From NCBI GenBank assembly GCA_021774965.1, contig JAJFIL010000073.1:1-57802 (forward strand): a stretch of DNA of 57,802 nt. The letters run 5' to 3'. Positions within the stretch are counted from its first letter, which is position 1, and each line of letters opens with the position of its first letter. The notes under the pieces are model-generated. The model searched no databases. It had not been told where the DNA came from and was given only the letters and a program-made list of their open reading frames with translations. The translations under genes and the position numbers were made by a program. Source of the stretch: Alphaproteobacteria bacterium. GTDB taxonomy: Bacteria; Pseudomonadota; Alphaproteobacteria; JAJFIK01. Below, in pieces: positions 35,683 to 43,469 of this stretch.

Positions 35683-35777
35683 GCTCCAAGAGACATATCT
35701 CCCGCCAGATGCCTCAAACGCGCACGCTCTTCCGCTGTCATACGCAACGAAAGGGGAGGTGGACGCTTAGAGTTCAT
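35595..35777 (-). pseudogene. MobC-like ribbon-helix-helix fragment
   Basis: About 60 aa. The part before the junction, MNSKRPPPLSLRMTAEERAR and LRHLAGDMSLGAYLIACALE, matches the N-terminal DNA-binding region of plasmid/ICE mobilisation accessory (MobC-like) proteins, where RPPPxSLRLTxEERARLxxxAGxMSLxAYIR is common. After KSS it becomes antisense to the plus-strand Cys-containing gene and loses resemblance. Complete homologues are well over 100 aa, so this is a remnant, evidence of a former mobile element. Confidence 0.5.
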
Positions 35778-35804
35778 GACGGGAGGTAAATCCTTTGTTG
35801 GATA

Positions 35805-35839
35805 TGAAAAAGCCCGCCCCGACAATGTCGGAACGGGCT
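35805..35839 (-). terminator. Minus-strand intrinsic terminator with no assigned gene
   Basis: Stem AGCCCG/CGGGCT (35811-35816 / 35834-35839) plus inner CCGAC/GTCGG (35819-35823 / 35827-35831) with an AAT loop and a 2x2 internal mismatch, followed on the minus strand by TTTTTC. Transcription arriving from the right would end here, but no minus-strand gene is recognised between it and 36200. Confidence 0.7.
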
Positions 35840-36200
35840 GGAAAAATCGGGAGTTTTGGTGTCAAATGTCTAGGTTAGGTGGCTCAGGCGGGTCATTTGA
35901 CCCTAATGACGTATGCTGAAGAACGCGGTTCCATTCTTCCAATACATCGAGCAATTGGTTCGATGTTTCTCCTGTCAGGTCCACCACCCTTCGAGCTTCG
36001 GGTGGCAGGCCACCTGAGGTCGACTAGAGCCAGGCGTGCCCTCCGAAGCTTCAGCGGAGGGGGGCTGATTTGAGGTTCTCCTGCCCCTCCCGCCCCCATC
36101 ACAAATTGGCTTAAAATCGCGGATAGGTGATCTCAGCCGCATTGTTGAGAACCCTCCCAAATGCTAGAAATTGGGTCATGCATAAGCAGTGGAGGGCACT
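35840..36200. other. Gene-free region with three consecutive hairpins
   Basis: Inverted repeats: ACATCGA/TCGATGT (35944-35950 / 35960-35966), CCACCC/GGGTGG (35984-35989 / 36000-36005, loop TTCGAGCTTC) and CCCTCCG/CGGAGGG (36039-36045 / 36055-36061, loop around AAGCTTCA). The second and third resemble REP/BIME-like palindromes of Alphaproteobacteria. Together with the orphan terminator on the left they could form a minus-strand small RNA. The right end must hold the protease promoter. Confidence 0.45.
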
Positions 36201-37526
36201 ATGCGCGTGGTTTTTGGATTTGTAGCTGTATTGGTTTTGGCGGGAAGCATTTCGCTGGCGGTTCTTACGACCGACCTTGGATCGTCTGCCGGAGACGAGG
36301 CCAAGCCCTCTCACATTACCAGGGCCATTGAGGTGCCTGCGCCGGAAGGAAACTGGCTGCGCCGTTTGAGCGGGCTGTTGAATATTCAGGATGGCAAAGG
36401 GCCCGGCAAACCACCCGGTGACGGGGGCATGGCTTATCGCGGCAACGATAGCTGCCAATGGGCCAACGATGGGGAATGTGATGACCCAGGCCTGGGCACC
36501 GGTGCCTGCACCCAAGGCACAGATTATTCGGATTGCTATCGCATCGCTGCAGGGTTGGAAGATAATTCCTGCCAATGGGGCCTGGATGGCGAGTGTGACG
36601 AGCCCCATTTCGGCACCGGAGCCTGCACGCAAGGCACCGATGTTGGTGATTGCGGGGACGTAGCTTATTTACGTTTTCAGAACGATAGCTGCGCAACAGC
36701 CTTTGACGGGGTCTGCAACGACCCCGAAGGCGGTGACGGCACTTGCGAGACCCGCACCGACCGCGCCGACTGCATTGGTCGCGAGCGCCCCATGCAGATC
36801 AGCGATCACTTCTTTGGCCGCGATGACCGGGTGGTTCTGGATACCAACATCATGCCGTGGCAGGTTATCGGACAGGTAATCGATCCCAATGGCGGCGCGT
36901 GTACGGCAACCTTGGTGGCCGAGAACGTGCTGATCACAGCGGCCCATTGCATCGAATATGACCACGGGATTGACCCCGCCGGTGAGTTCGTAACCGCCTA
37001 CGCCCGCAACGGTGGCCCCTTACGCGCACAAGTCACGGACTATTTCCTTTCCCCTGACCGCGCCGATGATCGCGCCAACAACGAAGAGCCCGCAGGAACA
37101 GATTGGGCCCTGCTGCGCATTGACCAGCCCTTGGGGGCTGAGCTTGGCTTTTTGGGCACTCGCGGACTGGTGCGCGAGAATGGCAACAGAGGCGCCATGG
37201 CCACGCAGCTCTATCAGGCAGGATACAGCTGGGACACCGGTGCGCATCTTTCCGGCAATCTGGCGTGTTCAATTGTCGAGCTGGAGGGCGGCAACACGAT
37301 GGCTCATAATTGCGATACGACATCTGGTGATTCAGGCTCCCCTTTCATGGTGCTCGATGGGAGCGATTATTTAGTGGTGGGGACCGATTCGACCTTCCGC
37401 ATTGATCCCAACGTGGCTGCTATGAACATCGCCACCCGGTCTGAAGGTTGGCTGGATTATCTGCCTCAATTCGTAGCTGGCGAAATTGGCACCAGCGGCG
37501 GAGGCGGCGGCAAAGTCGTCAAATAG
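36201..37526 (+). CDS. Secreted trypsin-like serine protease with three four-Cys repeats
   Basis: 441 aa. Signal peptide or anchor at residues 1-22, then a Pro/Gly-rich linker. Three repeats of 31 residues lie at about 82-112, 121-151 and 161-191, each with spacing C-x7-C-x9-C-x8-C and shape (N/D)DSCxxxxDGxC(D/N)(D/E)P...TDxxDC, rich in acidic residues as in calcium-binding LNR-type modules. A chymotrypsin-fold domain follows, with catalytic His249 (TAAHC), Asp301 (GTDWALLRID) and Ser378 (TSGDSGSP). A Gly-rich tail ends in KVVK. GGAGG is 5 nt before the ATG; a GTG four codons earlier is weaker. An exported peptidase is well supported; the repeat function is inferred. Confidence 0.88.
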   Translation: MRVVFGFVAVLVLAGSISLAVLTTDLGSSAGDEAKPSHITRAIEVPAPEGNWLRRLSGLLNIQDGKGPGKPPGDGGMAYRGNDSCQWANDGECDDPGLGTGACTQGTDYSDCYRIAAGLEDNSCQWGLDGECDEPHFGTGACTQGTDVGDCGDVAYLRFQNDSCATAFDGVCNDPEGGDGTCETRTDRADCIGRERPMQISDHFFGRDDRVVLDTNIMPWQVIGQVIDPNGGACTATLVAENVLITAAHCIEYDHGIDPAGEFVTAYARNGGPLRAQVTDYFLSPDRADDRANNEEPAGTDWALLRIDQPLGAELGFLGTRGLVRENGNRGAMATQLYQAGYSWDTGAHLSGNLACSIVELEGGNTMAHNCDTTSGDSGSPFMVLDGSDYLVVGTDSTFRIDPNVAAMNIATRSEGWLDYLPQFVAGEIGTSGGGGGKVVK

Positions 37527-37623
37527 GGCACGCACCGGATATTGCTGGCACAAGATGCCTCAATCCTCTCGTTTCAGGGTTAAGGGCGGTCTATAGTGGG
37601 CGAACCAATTAGGGGAGGCACCC

Positions 37624-38322
37624 ATGCGCAAATTTTTGATCCTGATTATCCTGGCCGTCCTGGCAATCGGCGTTTATTTCTTTCTCAACGCTGGCTCCAT
37701 TATCGAGAAGGTCATTGAGACCGTCGGCACGGACGCCACAGGCACAGCCGTAGAGGTGGGCTCTGTTGAGCTTGACCTTGGCGAAGGCAGCGTTGGCATT
37801 TTTGATTTCACGGTAGACAATGCAGCAGGCTTCTCCGGCGGCCATGTCTTTAGCCTTGATGAGATCAGCGTAACAGTGGACACGGAAAACTCCTCCGCCG
37901 ATGTGATCGTGCTGAGTGAGGTCGTGGTCTCCTCTCCCCGCGTCCTTTATGAGATCGTCAACGGTAGCTCCAATATGGACGCCATCCGCGCTAACGTGAA
38001 TTCCTATCAACAGCAGGTTGGCAGCGGTGGCGGCAGCTCCGGCGATGATGACGGAACCAAGATAATCATTGATCGTTTGCGCTTTACCGGCGGTGAAGTT
38101 ATCGCAAGAGCTGCTGGCGAAGAAGTAACCGTGGATTTACCGCCGCTTACTTTGCGCAATCTCGGTCGCGCCTCAGGCGGCGAAACGGCGGCTCAGATCG
38201 CAGCGCAAGTTGCCGACGCCATGACCGCCCATGTCATGGAAACCGTTGCCCGTTCAGAAATTGAACGGCGGCTTGGCATTGATGGGGTAATTGACAGGGT
38301 TCGCGATATTTTCGGCCAATAA
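37624..38322 (+). CDS. AsmA-like membrane-anchored protein
   Basis: 232 aa. N-terminal transmembrane anchor (MRKFLILIILAVLAIGVYFF), then a repeating-strand region: VGSVELDLGEGSVGIFDFTV, FSLDEISVTVDTENSSADVI and VLSEVVVSSPRVLYEIVNGSSNM. This is the pattern of the N-terminal part of AsmA/DUF748-type proteins. A Gly/Ser/Asp linker (about 136-146), another strand block and a C-terminal helix follow. AsmA-like proteins are tied to outer-membrane lipid transport or assembly; this short version could act alone or be an accessory. GGGAGG precedes the ATG. Confidence 0.68.
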   Translation: MRKFLILIILAVLAIGVYFFLNAGSIIEKVIETVGTDATGTAVEVGSVELDLGEGSVGIFDFTVDNAAGFSGGHVFSLDEISVTVDTENSSADVIVLSEVVVSSPRVLYEIVNGSSNMDAIRANVNSYQQQVGSGGGSSGDDDGTKIIIDRLRFTGGEVIARAAGEEVTVDLPPLTLRNLGRASGGETAAQIAAQVADAMTAHVMETVARSEIERRLGIDGVIDRVRDIFGQ

Positions 38323-38340
38323 GGCAAAACCCGAAAAGCG

Positions 38341-38634
38341 TCAGACCAGGCGCAATACTTCTTTTTGCATTTCGCTGCCGGTGTTGATGATGGCAGCGCC
38401 AGCTTTGTACGCGGATCTGGCACGCATCAAGTCAATGATGCCTCCGACAACGCCCAGGGATCCAACGGCTGGCGGCATAGGCGGCAAGAAGGATGCGCGG
38501 GGGCTTGGTGCTGATTGTTTTGTGTGTGGTGTGGGCAGATCATTGGATGCCTGCACCACCTGGGCCGAAGCCCGGGAGGCCATCGCGCTGGCCTGGCCAA
38601 GCGCTAACACACCTATGGCCATAACATTGCTCAT
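38341..38634 (-). CDS. Small hypothetical protein
   Basis: 97 aa from the ATG at 38634 (a GTG two codons upstream is possible). The N-terminus MSNVMAIGVLALGQASAMASR is Ala/Ser-rich, followed by a Pro-rich middle (PSPRASFLPPMPPAVG) and a helix DLMRARSAYKAGAAII. No family recognised. The N-terminal pattern is loosely like flagellar rod-protein N-termini, but no flagellar gene is nearby. Convergent with the AsmA-like gene. Confidence 0.45.
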   Translation of the reverse strand: MSNVMAIGVLALGQASAMASRASAQVVQASNDLPTPHTKQSAPSPRASFLPPMPPAVGSLGVVGGIIDLMRARSAYKAGAAIINTGSEMQKEVLRLV

Positions 38635-38702
38635 GGACACATGATGCGCCCATTCCGCCTACGGATCAATATTTTCTTTTTGTTACGAAATTGCCTAAAC
38701 TT

Positions 38703-39959
38703 CTACTCTTCACCGACATACCTTATTAACCAAACAGCCTTTCCTGCATCATCCGCGATGAGCAATCCGCCATCCGGCGTGGTAGCAAGCCCCGCAGGCC
38801 GCCCCCACACTTGCGCAGTTTCTGCCCCCTCGCGCCAGAACCCGGTGGCAAATACATCATACCCACCAGCGGGCCGATCCCCATCGAACGGCACATAGGC
38901 AATGCGATATCCCGTGGGTGCGCCCCTGTTCCAGGAGCCCCGGTGAGCGACAAAAGCACCATTGCGATAGGCTGCGGGAAATTGCGTCCCGTCATAAAAT
39001 GTCATTCCCACGGGCGCGGAGTGGGCTTGAAAAAGGATGTCGGGCTCCGCCGTTATATCCACCAGGTCCGGGCGAAGGGCACCAAATTCCGGGTCCCCGT
39101 GAGGGCCAAGATAGGCGTAAGGCCAGCCAAAGAAATCACCTTCTTGAACGCGAGTGAAATAGTCCGGAACCAGATCATCTCCATAACCATCCCGCTCGTT
39201 GACCACAACGTAAAGATCATCGGTACCGGGCCGAAAGGAGATGCCGACTGGATTGCGTAACCCGCCGGTAAAAGTTGTCTGTTCCGTACCATCCATGCGG
39301 AAGCGTTGCACCGTGGCGCGGGGCACCGGTTCTTCGTTGAGGTTTGTACGGCTGCCAATCGCTACATAGAAATGCGTGCCATCCGGATCGATAACCAAAT
39401 TGCGAGACCAATGGCCATTCGGCGTTCCCAATGCGCCAAGCTCTGTGACAGGCTCACGCCCCCGTGCGGATAGGGCACCCTCTTCATAGGGAACGCGCCA
39501 CACCGCCTGTAGGTCAGCTACGTAAAGATAACCCTCGTGAAGAGCCATGCCGTGGGGCCGATTATAGCCCGACGCAAACGTCTCGACGATATCGGCCTCA
39601 CCGTCCTGGTCTTCATCGCGCAGGATCGTGATACGGCCTTCCCGGGTCTCCGCAAGGAACACATCGCCGTTGGGGGCCACTGTCATCCAACGGGGATGAT
39701 CGAGGTCACTGGCGAACAGGCTGACTTCAAATCCCGGTGGGACGCGCAAGTGATCGCCCGCGTTGCGCTCCACCACGGTAGGTGGGTTGCGTGCACCGGA
39801 ACCTGGGTTTGGCGCGGGTAGATCTTCAAACTGCACCTCATAGTGCTGGCCTACTTCTTCCGACATCTGGGCATAAGCTTCGGTGCTTTGCACGACGGCA
39901 AAGCTCGTAAGGACGCCCAAAGAGGCAAATGCCATAAGGCCAGACGCAATTTTGGTCAT
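38703..39959 (-). CDS. Sorbosone dehydrogenase-like PQQ beta-propeller protein
   Basis: 418 aa. Signal peptide (about 1-30, ending TEAYAQ), then a six-bladed propeller of the glucose/L-sorbosone dehydrogenase family: VPPGFEVSLFASDLDHPRWM, GDVFLAETREGRITIL, YNRPHGMALHEGYLYVAD, GLRNPVGISFRPGTDDLYVV, NERDGYGDDLVPDYFT and HSAPVGMTFYDG. It is periplasmic. PQQ-dependent sugar or aldose oxidation is known for the family, but many members lack a tested activity. ATG start with GGATCAAG upstream. Confidence 0.88.
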   Translation of the reverse strand: MTKIASGLMAFASLGVLTSFAVVQSTEAYAQMSEEVGQHYEVQFEDLPAPNPGSGARNPPTVVERNAGDHLRVPPGFEVSLFASDLDHPRWMTVAPNGDVFLAETREGRITILRDEDQDGEADIVETFASGYNRPHGMALHEGYLYVADLQAVWRVPYEEGALSARGREPVTELGALGTPNGHWSRNLVIDPDGTHFYVAIGSRTNLNEEPVPRATVQRFRMDGTEQTTFTGGLRNPVGISFRPGTDDLYVVVNERDGYGDDLVPDYFTRVQEGDFFGWPYAYLGPHGDPEFGALRPDLVDITAEPDILFQAHSAPVGMTFYDGTQFPAAYRNGAFVAHRGSWNRGAPTGYRIAYVPFDGDRPAGGYDVFATGFWREGAETAQVWGRPAGLATTPDGGLLIADDAGKAVWLIRYVGEE

Positions 39960-40136
39960 GTTTCTTGATCCATTGTCAGCTTGGGCTGTTACCGGGATTA
40001 TACCCCGAAATTCCGCAAAGGCGAGTTCGCCTCATTCAGGTTTTGTTTACTTCAATTTCAATTAGCCCCCCACCAAGACGGATAATTAGCCATGTGCCTC
40101 TATAGCTAGAGGCCAGAAAAGGATCCGCGCTGAACC

Positions 40137-40643
40137 ATGAAGCTTGTACGATCACCCCTTATCGCATTACTTGCCAGCCTGGCTTTAGCCGCGGCTGTGC
40201 CGAATGCTGCCTTTGCAGCTGGCGGCGGCGGAGGGGGCAGCAGCAGCGGTTCTTCTTCAAGCAGCTCAAGTTCAAGTAATTCGCGGGCGCCCAGCTATAC
40301 CGACAGCTATGTCGCCATCGATACCATGCAGGTCTCCATTATTCAGTCAGCTCAGGTCCGCGGTATGTTGGTGGTAAGCATAGGGCTGGATATTCCTGAC
40401 GCCCATCTTCGCGAGCGCGCTGAACATGCCATGCCGCGCCTGCGGGATGCCTATATCCATAATCTATCTCGCCTCGGCACCACGCGGGTTGACCCCCGCC
40501 GCATTCCCAATGTGGAGATGATTTCGCAGATACTGCAAAGCACGACAGACGAGGTCTTGAACGAGGAAGGCGCGCAAGTTTTGTTTATGAACGTGCTGGT
40601 ACGCTCCGGCGTTCACCGGCGCGGTGCTCTCACTTCAAACTGA
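40137..40643 (+). CDS. FliL-like secreted protein with a Gly/Ser-rich linker
   Basis: 168 aa. Signal peptide MKLVRSPLIALLASLALAAA ending NAAFAAG, then a Gly6-Ser-rich tract (about residues 30-47). A domain with the FliL-type strand/helix order follows: YVAIDTMQVSII, MLVVSIGLDIPDAHLRERAE, HAMPRLRDAYIHNLSRLGTT, and a final helix ILQSTTDEVLNEEGAQVLFMNVLV. Similarity to FliL is by pattern. No other flagellar genes are present and the protein appears exported rather than membrane-anchored, so another function is likely. Confidence 0.68.
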   Translation: MKLVRSPLIALLASLALAAAVPNAAFAAGGGGGGSSSGSSSSSSSSSNSRAPSYTDSYVAIDTMQVSIIQSAQVRGMLVVSIGLDIPDAHLRERAEHAMPRLRDAYIHNLSRLGTTRVDPRRIPNVEMISQILQSTTDEVLNEEGAQVLFMNVLVRSGVHRRGALTSN

Positions 40644-40664
40644 CAAATTAAGTGTCTGATCTAC

Positions 40665-41672
40665 TCAAAATGATTCTGGGGTGTAGTCTTCTGCACGGCC
40701 CGGCATTGTCGCTGCACCATCTTCGCCCACGACGACGACACCTGCCCCGGCGGAAGAGACCGCTGCGTGTCCGCGACGTGCGGGACGAATGACAGCGCTA
40801 AAGCTACGCCCATGATCATAGGAGTAGGTTACAGCACCCCCTAGTCCTGCCAGAACGATAGTTCCATCTGCCAGCACCTCGCCGCCACCAAATGACTGAT
40901 TGGAATCGCTGTCTACCTGGCTCCAGCTATCGCCCATGTCATCGGAGCGCCACACGTTGCCGCGCATACCGAACACAAGGACCGAACCATCAGCATCCAG
41001 GCCACCCCAGAACGAACCGTCATAGGGGGTCTGGATTTCCTCAAAATTAACGCCGTCGTCTGTTGAGCGGTAGACAATTCCAAGTTCTGCAGCAACGTAT
41101 ATGTTGCCACCCGGGCCTTCGAAAACTTCATTCAGGTGATAGAAAATATCAGCGAATTCGTCCGCGTTCGGATCCAGCGTACGCTCTTCCCATGTAGCAC
41201 CACCGTCAAAGGTTTCCAGCACCAGGCTAAAAGCCCCAACTGCAATACCATGGTTTCCGTCGAAGAACTGAACCGAGAGGAGCGGTGTTTCCGCATAGGG
41301 ATCAATATACTGCCGTTCCCAATTCATACCGCCATCCTGGGTATGAAGAACAACGGCATCATGGCCAACAGCCCAGCCGTTCATTTCATCTGCGAAACTG
41401 ACCGACGTAAGGGTCGTGCGGGTGGGAACGCTTGCAGCCTGCTGCCAGCTGGCACCGTCATCTTCGGAGAGAATGACGTGACCATATTCTCCAACAGCGA
41501 CAACAGTGGTGCCCGTCGTTTCCACATCCAGGAGCAAAGCTTCATCTGCAAGATCTGACGCAATAGCCATCGAGACGGGATAATCCGCCTGATTTTCAGC
41601 TAGTGCCGGAAGTGCTGCCGTCAGCAAACCGATCATCGCAAGAGCAGTGCTTGTTTTTGTCATGAACCCCAT
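40665..41672 (-). CDS. YCF48/BNR-repeat secreted protein
   Basis: 335 aa. Signal peptide MGFMTKTSTALAMIGLLTAALPALA, then repeated propeller blades of the YCF48 type: VAVGEYGHVILSEDDGASWQ, GWAVGHDAVVLHTQDGGMNWE, GIAVGAFSLVLETFDGGATWE, IVYRSTDDGVNFEEIQ. Such proteins often sit beside DUF1329, DUF1302 and RND transporter genes in aromatic/steroid-degrading and marine Proteobacteria. Here it lies downstream of DUF1329 but after a terminator, so it is transcribed separately or by read-through. No RND gene follows. Confidence 0.88.
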   Translation of the reverse strand: MGFMTKTSTALAMIGLLTAALPALAENQADYPVSMAIASDLADEALLLDVETTGTTVVAVGEYGHVILSEDDGASWQQAASVPTRTTLTSVSFADEMNGWAVGHDAVVLHTQDGGMNWERQYIDPYAETPLLSVQFFDGNHGIAVGAFSLVLETFDGGATWEERTLDPNADEFADIFYHLNEVFEGPGGNIYVAAELGIVYRSTDDGVNFEEIQTPYDGSFWGGLDADGSVLVFGMRGNVWRSDDMGDSWSQVDSDSNQSFGGGEVLADGTIVLAGLGGAVTYSYDHGRSFSAVIRPARRGHAAVSSAGAGVVVVGEDGAATMPGRAEDYTPESF

Positions 41673-41890
41673 ATTTCCAAGTTCCCTTCTCGGATTAGCC
41701 TCGCAAAGGAAGCCACATCCTTACACCCAATTACTTGGCACCCTATTATTGGACACCCCAATAGTGGACCAGTTTAGTCCATTCCCCTTAATTGAACCCT
41801 CATAAATTGAAGCATGGCCCAATTCTGAGCCCTGTCAAATTAGCGCAGGCTAATTCTAGATGAAAATGCCCTGCGACCTCAACGAGGTTC

Positions 41891-41930
41891 AAAAAAACCG
41901 GGCCTCGCGAATAACGCAAGGCCCGGCTCA
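41891..41930 (-). terminator. Terminator of the DUF1329 gene
   Basis: Perfect 8-bp stem CCGGGCCT (41898-41905) / AGGCCCGG (41919-41926), read on the minus strand and followed by a T7 run. It lies 25-60 bp past the DUF1329 stop and separates that gene from the YCF48 gene. Confidence 0.9.
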
Positions 41931-41954
41931 AAGCTTAACTAACCGTGCCGAGGC

Positions 41955-43316
41955 TTAACGTGTGCCCATGCGACGGATGTGGCCTGGCGTATAACGCTCT
42001 GGCGTCAGGTAGTCTGCGAAGTAGTCAATTTGAACTTCTTCATTACGCAGACCCAGGGCCAGGTAACGACCGTTCTGCAGATCGTAAACCGTTTCGGCTG
42101 TCTGACCGCAAATTGGAGCGTGATAGGCTTGCTGTGTTGCCATTTCCTGGACCCGCCACAGTTCACCACGGCTGTCATATAGTTCTGCCGTTGTTAGACC
42201 GTTTGAGTCTTCGTCAAAGTGCTTCACACGACGGCTATACACGTGGCGTGTATTGGCCCGCAGAGTAGCTTCAACAGTCCAAACCCGGTGCAACTCATAC
42301 CGGATGAGATCCGGGTTCAGGTGGCCAGCTTGGATAAGCTGGTCATAAGGCGCACTGCCTTGGTTATAGGAGTTGTAGTTCACATACCGCTCTGACTTAC
42401 CAACAACCCGCCAGTCGTAACGGTCCGGTGCACCATTGTAGCCATCAAAGGCATCAGAGGTGGACAGGCCATCAGAGTTGGTACCTGGGTTATCGTAAGA
42501 GATATTTGGTGCGCGACGTACCCGACGTGTTCCTGGGCTGTACTGCCAGGCCTGACGGGTATTGATGGTCTGATCCAACGGATCGTGCACCAGAATAACA
42601 CTACCTGCCGAACGAGCCGGCGCGACGGTGTTAGCGATATAGAGCAAGGAAATATTGTTCAGTTCCTCAACGCTGGTAGCAGCAGGATCTGAATAAGGGA
42701 AGATCACATCATCTTGCACCTTGGTCAAAACATAGCCACCAGCTGGTGTCACTGGTGCCGCTGCAAACTGGCGAGCGAGCCGGTGTGAGCGATAACGCAG
42801 TGTGTGATCCCAAACAATTTCCAGACCCGCAGATGGGATCGGGAAAGGTGCTGACATCAGTGAGCCGGTTAGGCCCGCACCACCTGACAACAATTCGCCC
42901 ACGCGAGCATTCCGCTCACTGGCTGCATAAATGAAATCAGGATAAGCGCAGGTGCGCCGGGACTGATAAACATTCATGTGGAACGTTGGATAACGGGCCA
43001 TCATCGCCACATAACCTGGCGTCAAATTGTCTGCGTACTGAGCAGCATTTGATGCATCGATCGTAAACAGAATCGGGTCTGAGGAGAATGGATCTGGCTG
43101 TGGTAGAGCCGGATCATAATTGACGTTGGCTGGAATGGTATCCAGGCCGCCATCCCAAGCTGGGATCGTGCCAGCGGCGTTTCCGGCGCGTTCACTTCCC
43201 ATGGGTGTAAGGTCGTTGCCCAGTCGGGCAGCTACTTCATCTGGTACGCTGGCAAAAGCACCGGTTGCGGCGAGGCTTATCGCCAGAACAGAGGCCGTAA
43301 AGGTCTTTAAGTGCAT
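41955..43316 (-). CDS. DUF1329 periplasmic/outer-membrane lipoprotein-like protein
   Basis: 453 aa from the ATG at 43316 (GGAGG 9 nt upstream); a start 22 codons earlier is not signal-peptide-like. Signal peptide MHLKTFTASVLAISLAATGAFA, then the DUF1329 pattern: AGTIPAWDGGLDTIPAN, DPILFTIDASNAAQYAD, GYVLTKVQDDVIFPYSDPA, RVRRAPNISYDNPGTNSDGL, YVNYNSYNQG, VEATLRANTRHVYSRRV and a final PERYTPGHIRRMGTR. The family (LolB-like fold) pairs with DUF1302 and is linked to outer-membrane handling of hydrophobic compounds; exact function unknown. Confidence 0.93.
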   Translation of the reverse strand: MHLKTFTASVLAISLAATGAFASVPDEVAARLGNDLTPMGSERAGNAAGTIPAWDGGLDTIPANVNYDPALPQPDPFSSDPILFTIDASNAAQYADNLTPGYVAMMARYPTFHMNVYQSRRTCAYPDFIYAASERNARVGELLSGGAGLTGSLMSAPFPIPSAGLEIVWDHTLRYRSHRLARQFAAAPVTPAGGYVLTKVQDDVIFPYSDPAATSVEELNNISLLYIANTVAPARSAGSVILVHDPLDQTINTRQAWQYSPGTRRVRRAPNISYDNPGTNSDGLSTSDAFDGYNGAPDRYDWRVVGKSERYVNYNSYNQGSAPYDQLIQAGHLNPDLIRYELHRVWTVEATLRANTRHVYSRRVKHFDEDSNGLTTAELYDSRGELWRVQEMATQQAYHAPICGQTAETVYDLQNGRYLALGLRNEEVQIDYFADYLTPERYTPGHIRRMGTR

Positions 43317-43425
43317 CGTAACTTTCCTCCGCACGCGGGGCATAACGCCCCTCTCTCTTCCGTATTCTTCGCGTGGGATCAATTAGTCAGCAGACCCGGC
43401 ACGCGGAGAGGTGAGTGTCGGAGAA

Positions 43426-43444
43426 GGACGTTAAACAAACGTCC
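43426..43444. other. Intercistronic hairpin between DUF1302 and DUF1329
   Basis: GGACGTT (43426-43432) / AACGTCC (43438-43444), perfect 7-bp stem, 5-nt loop, no T-run. It may stabilise or attenuate the bicistronic mRNA. Confidence 0.45.
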
Positions 43445-43469
43445 TCCCCCAAAATTTCCCGCCTAGTAG

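Noticed and set aside
35893-36102. Minus-strand 69-aa frame in the hairpin region
   Set aside because: Arises from the palindromes; Pro/Arg-rich with no start signal.
34179-36200. Duplicate of the tRNA-Ala 3' end marking an island boundary
   Set aside because: I looked for a second copy of the GGTTCGATTCCCCTCGG block and found none in this stretch.
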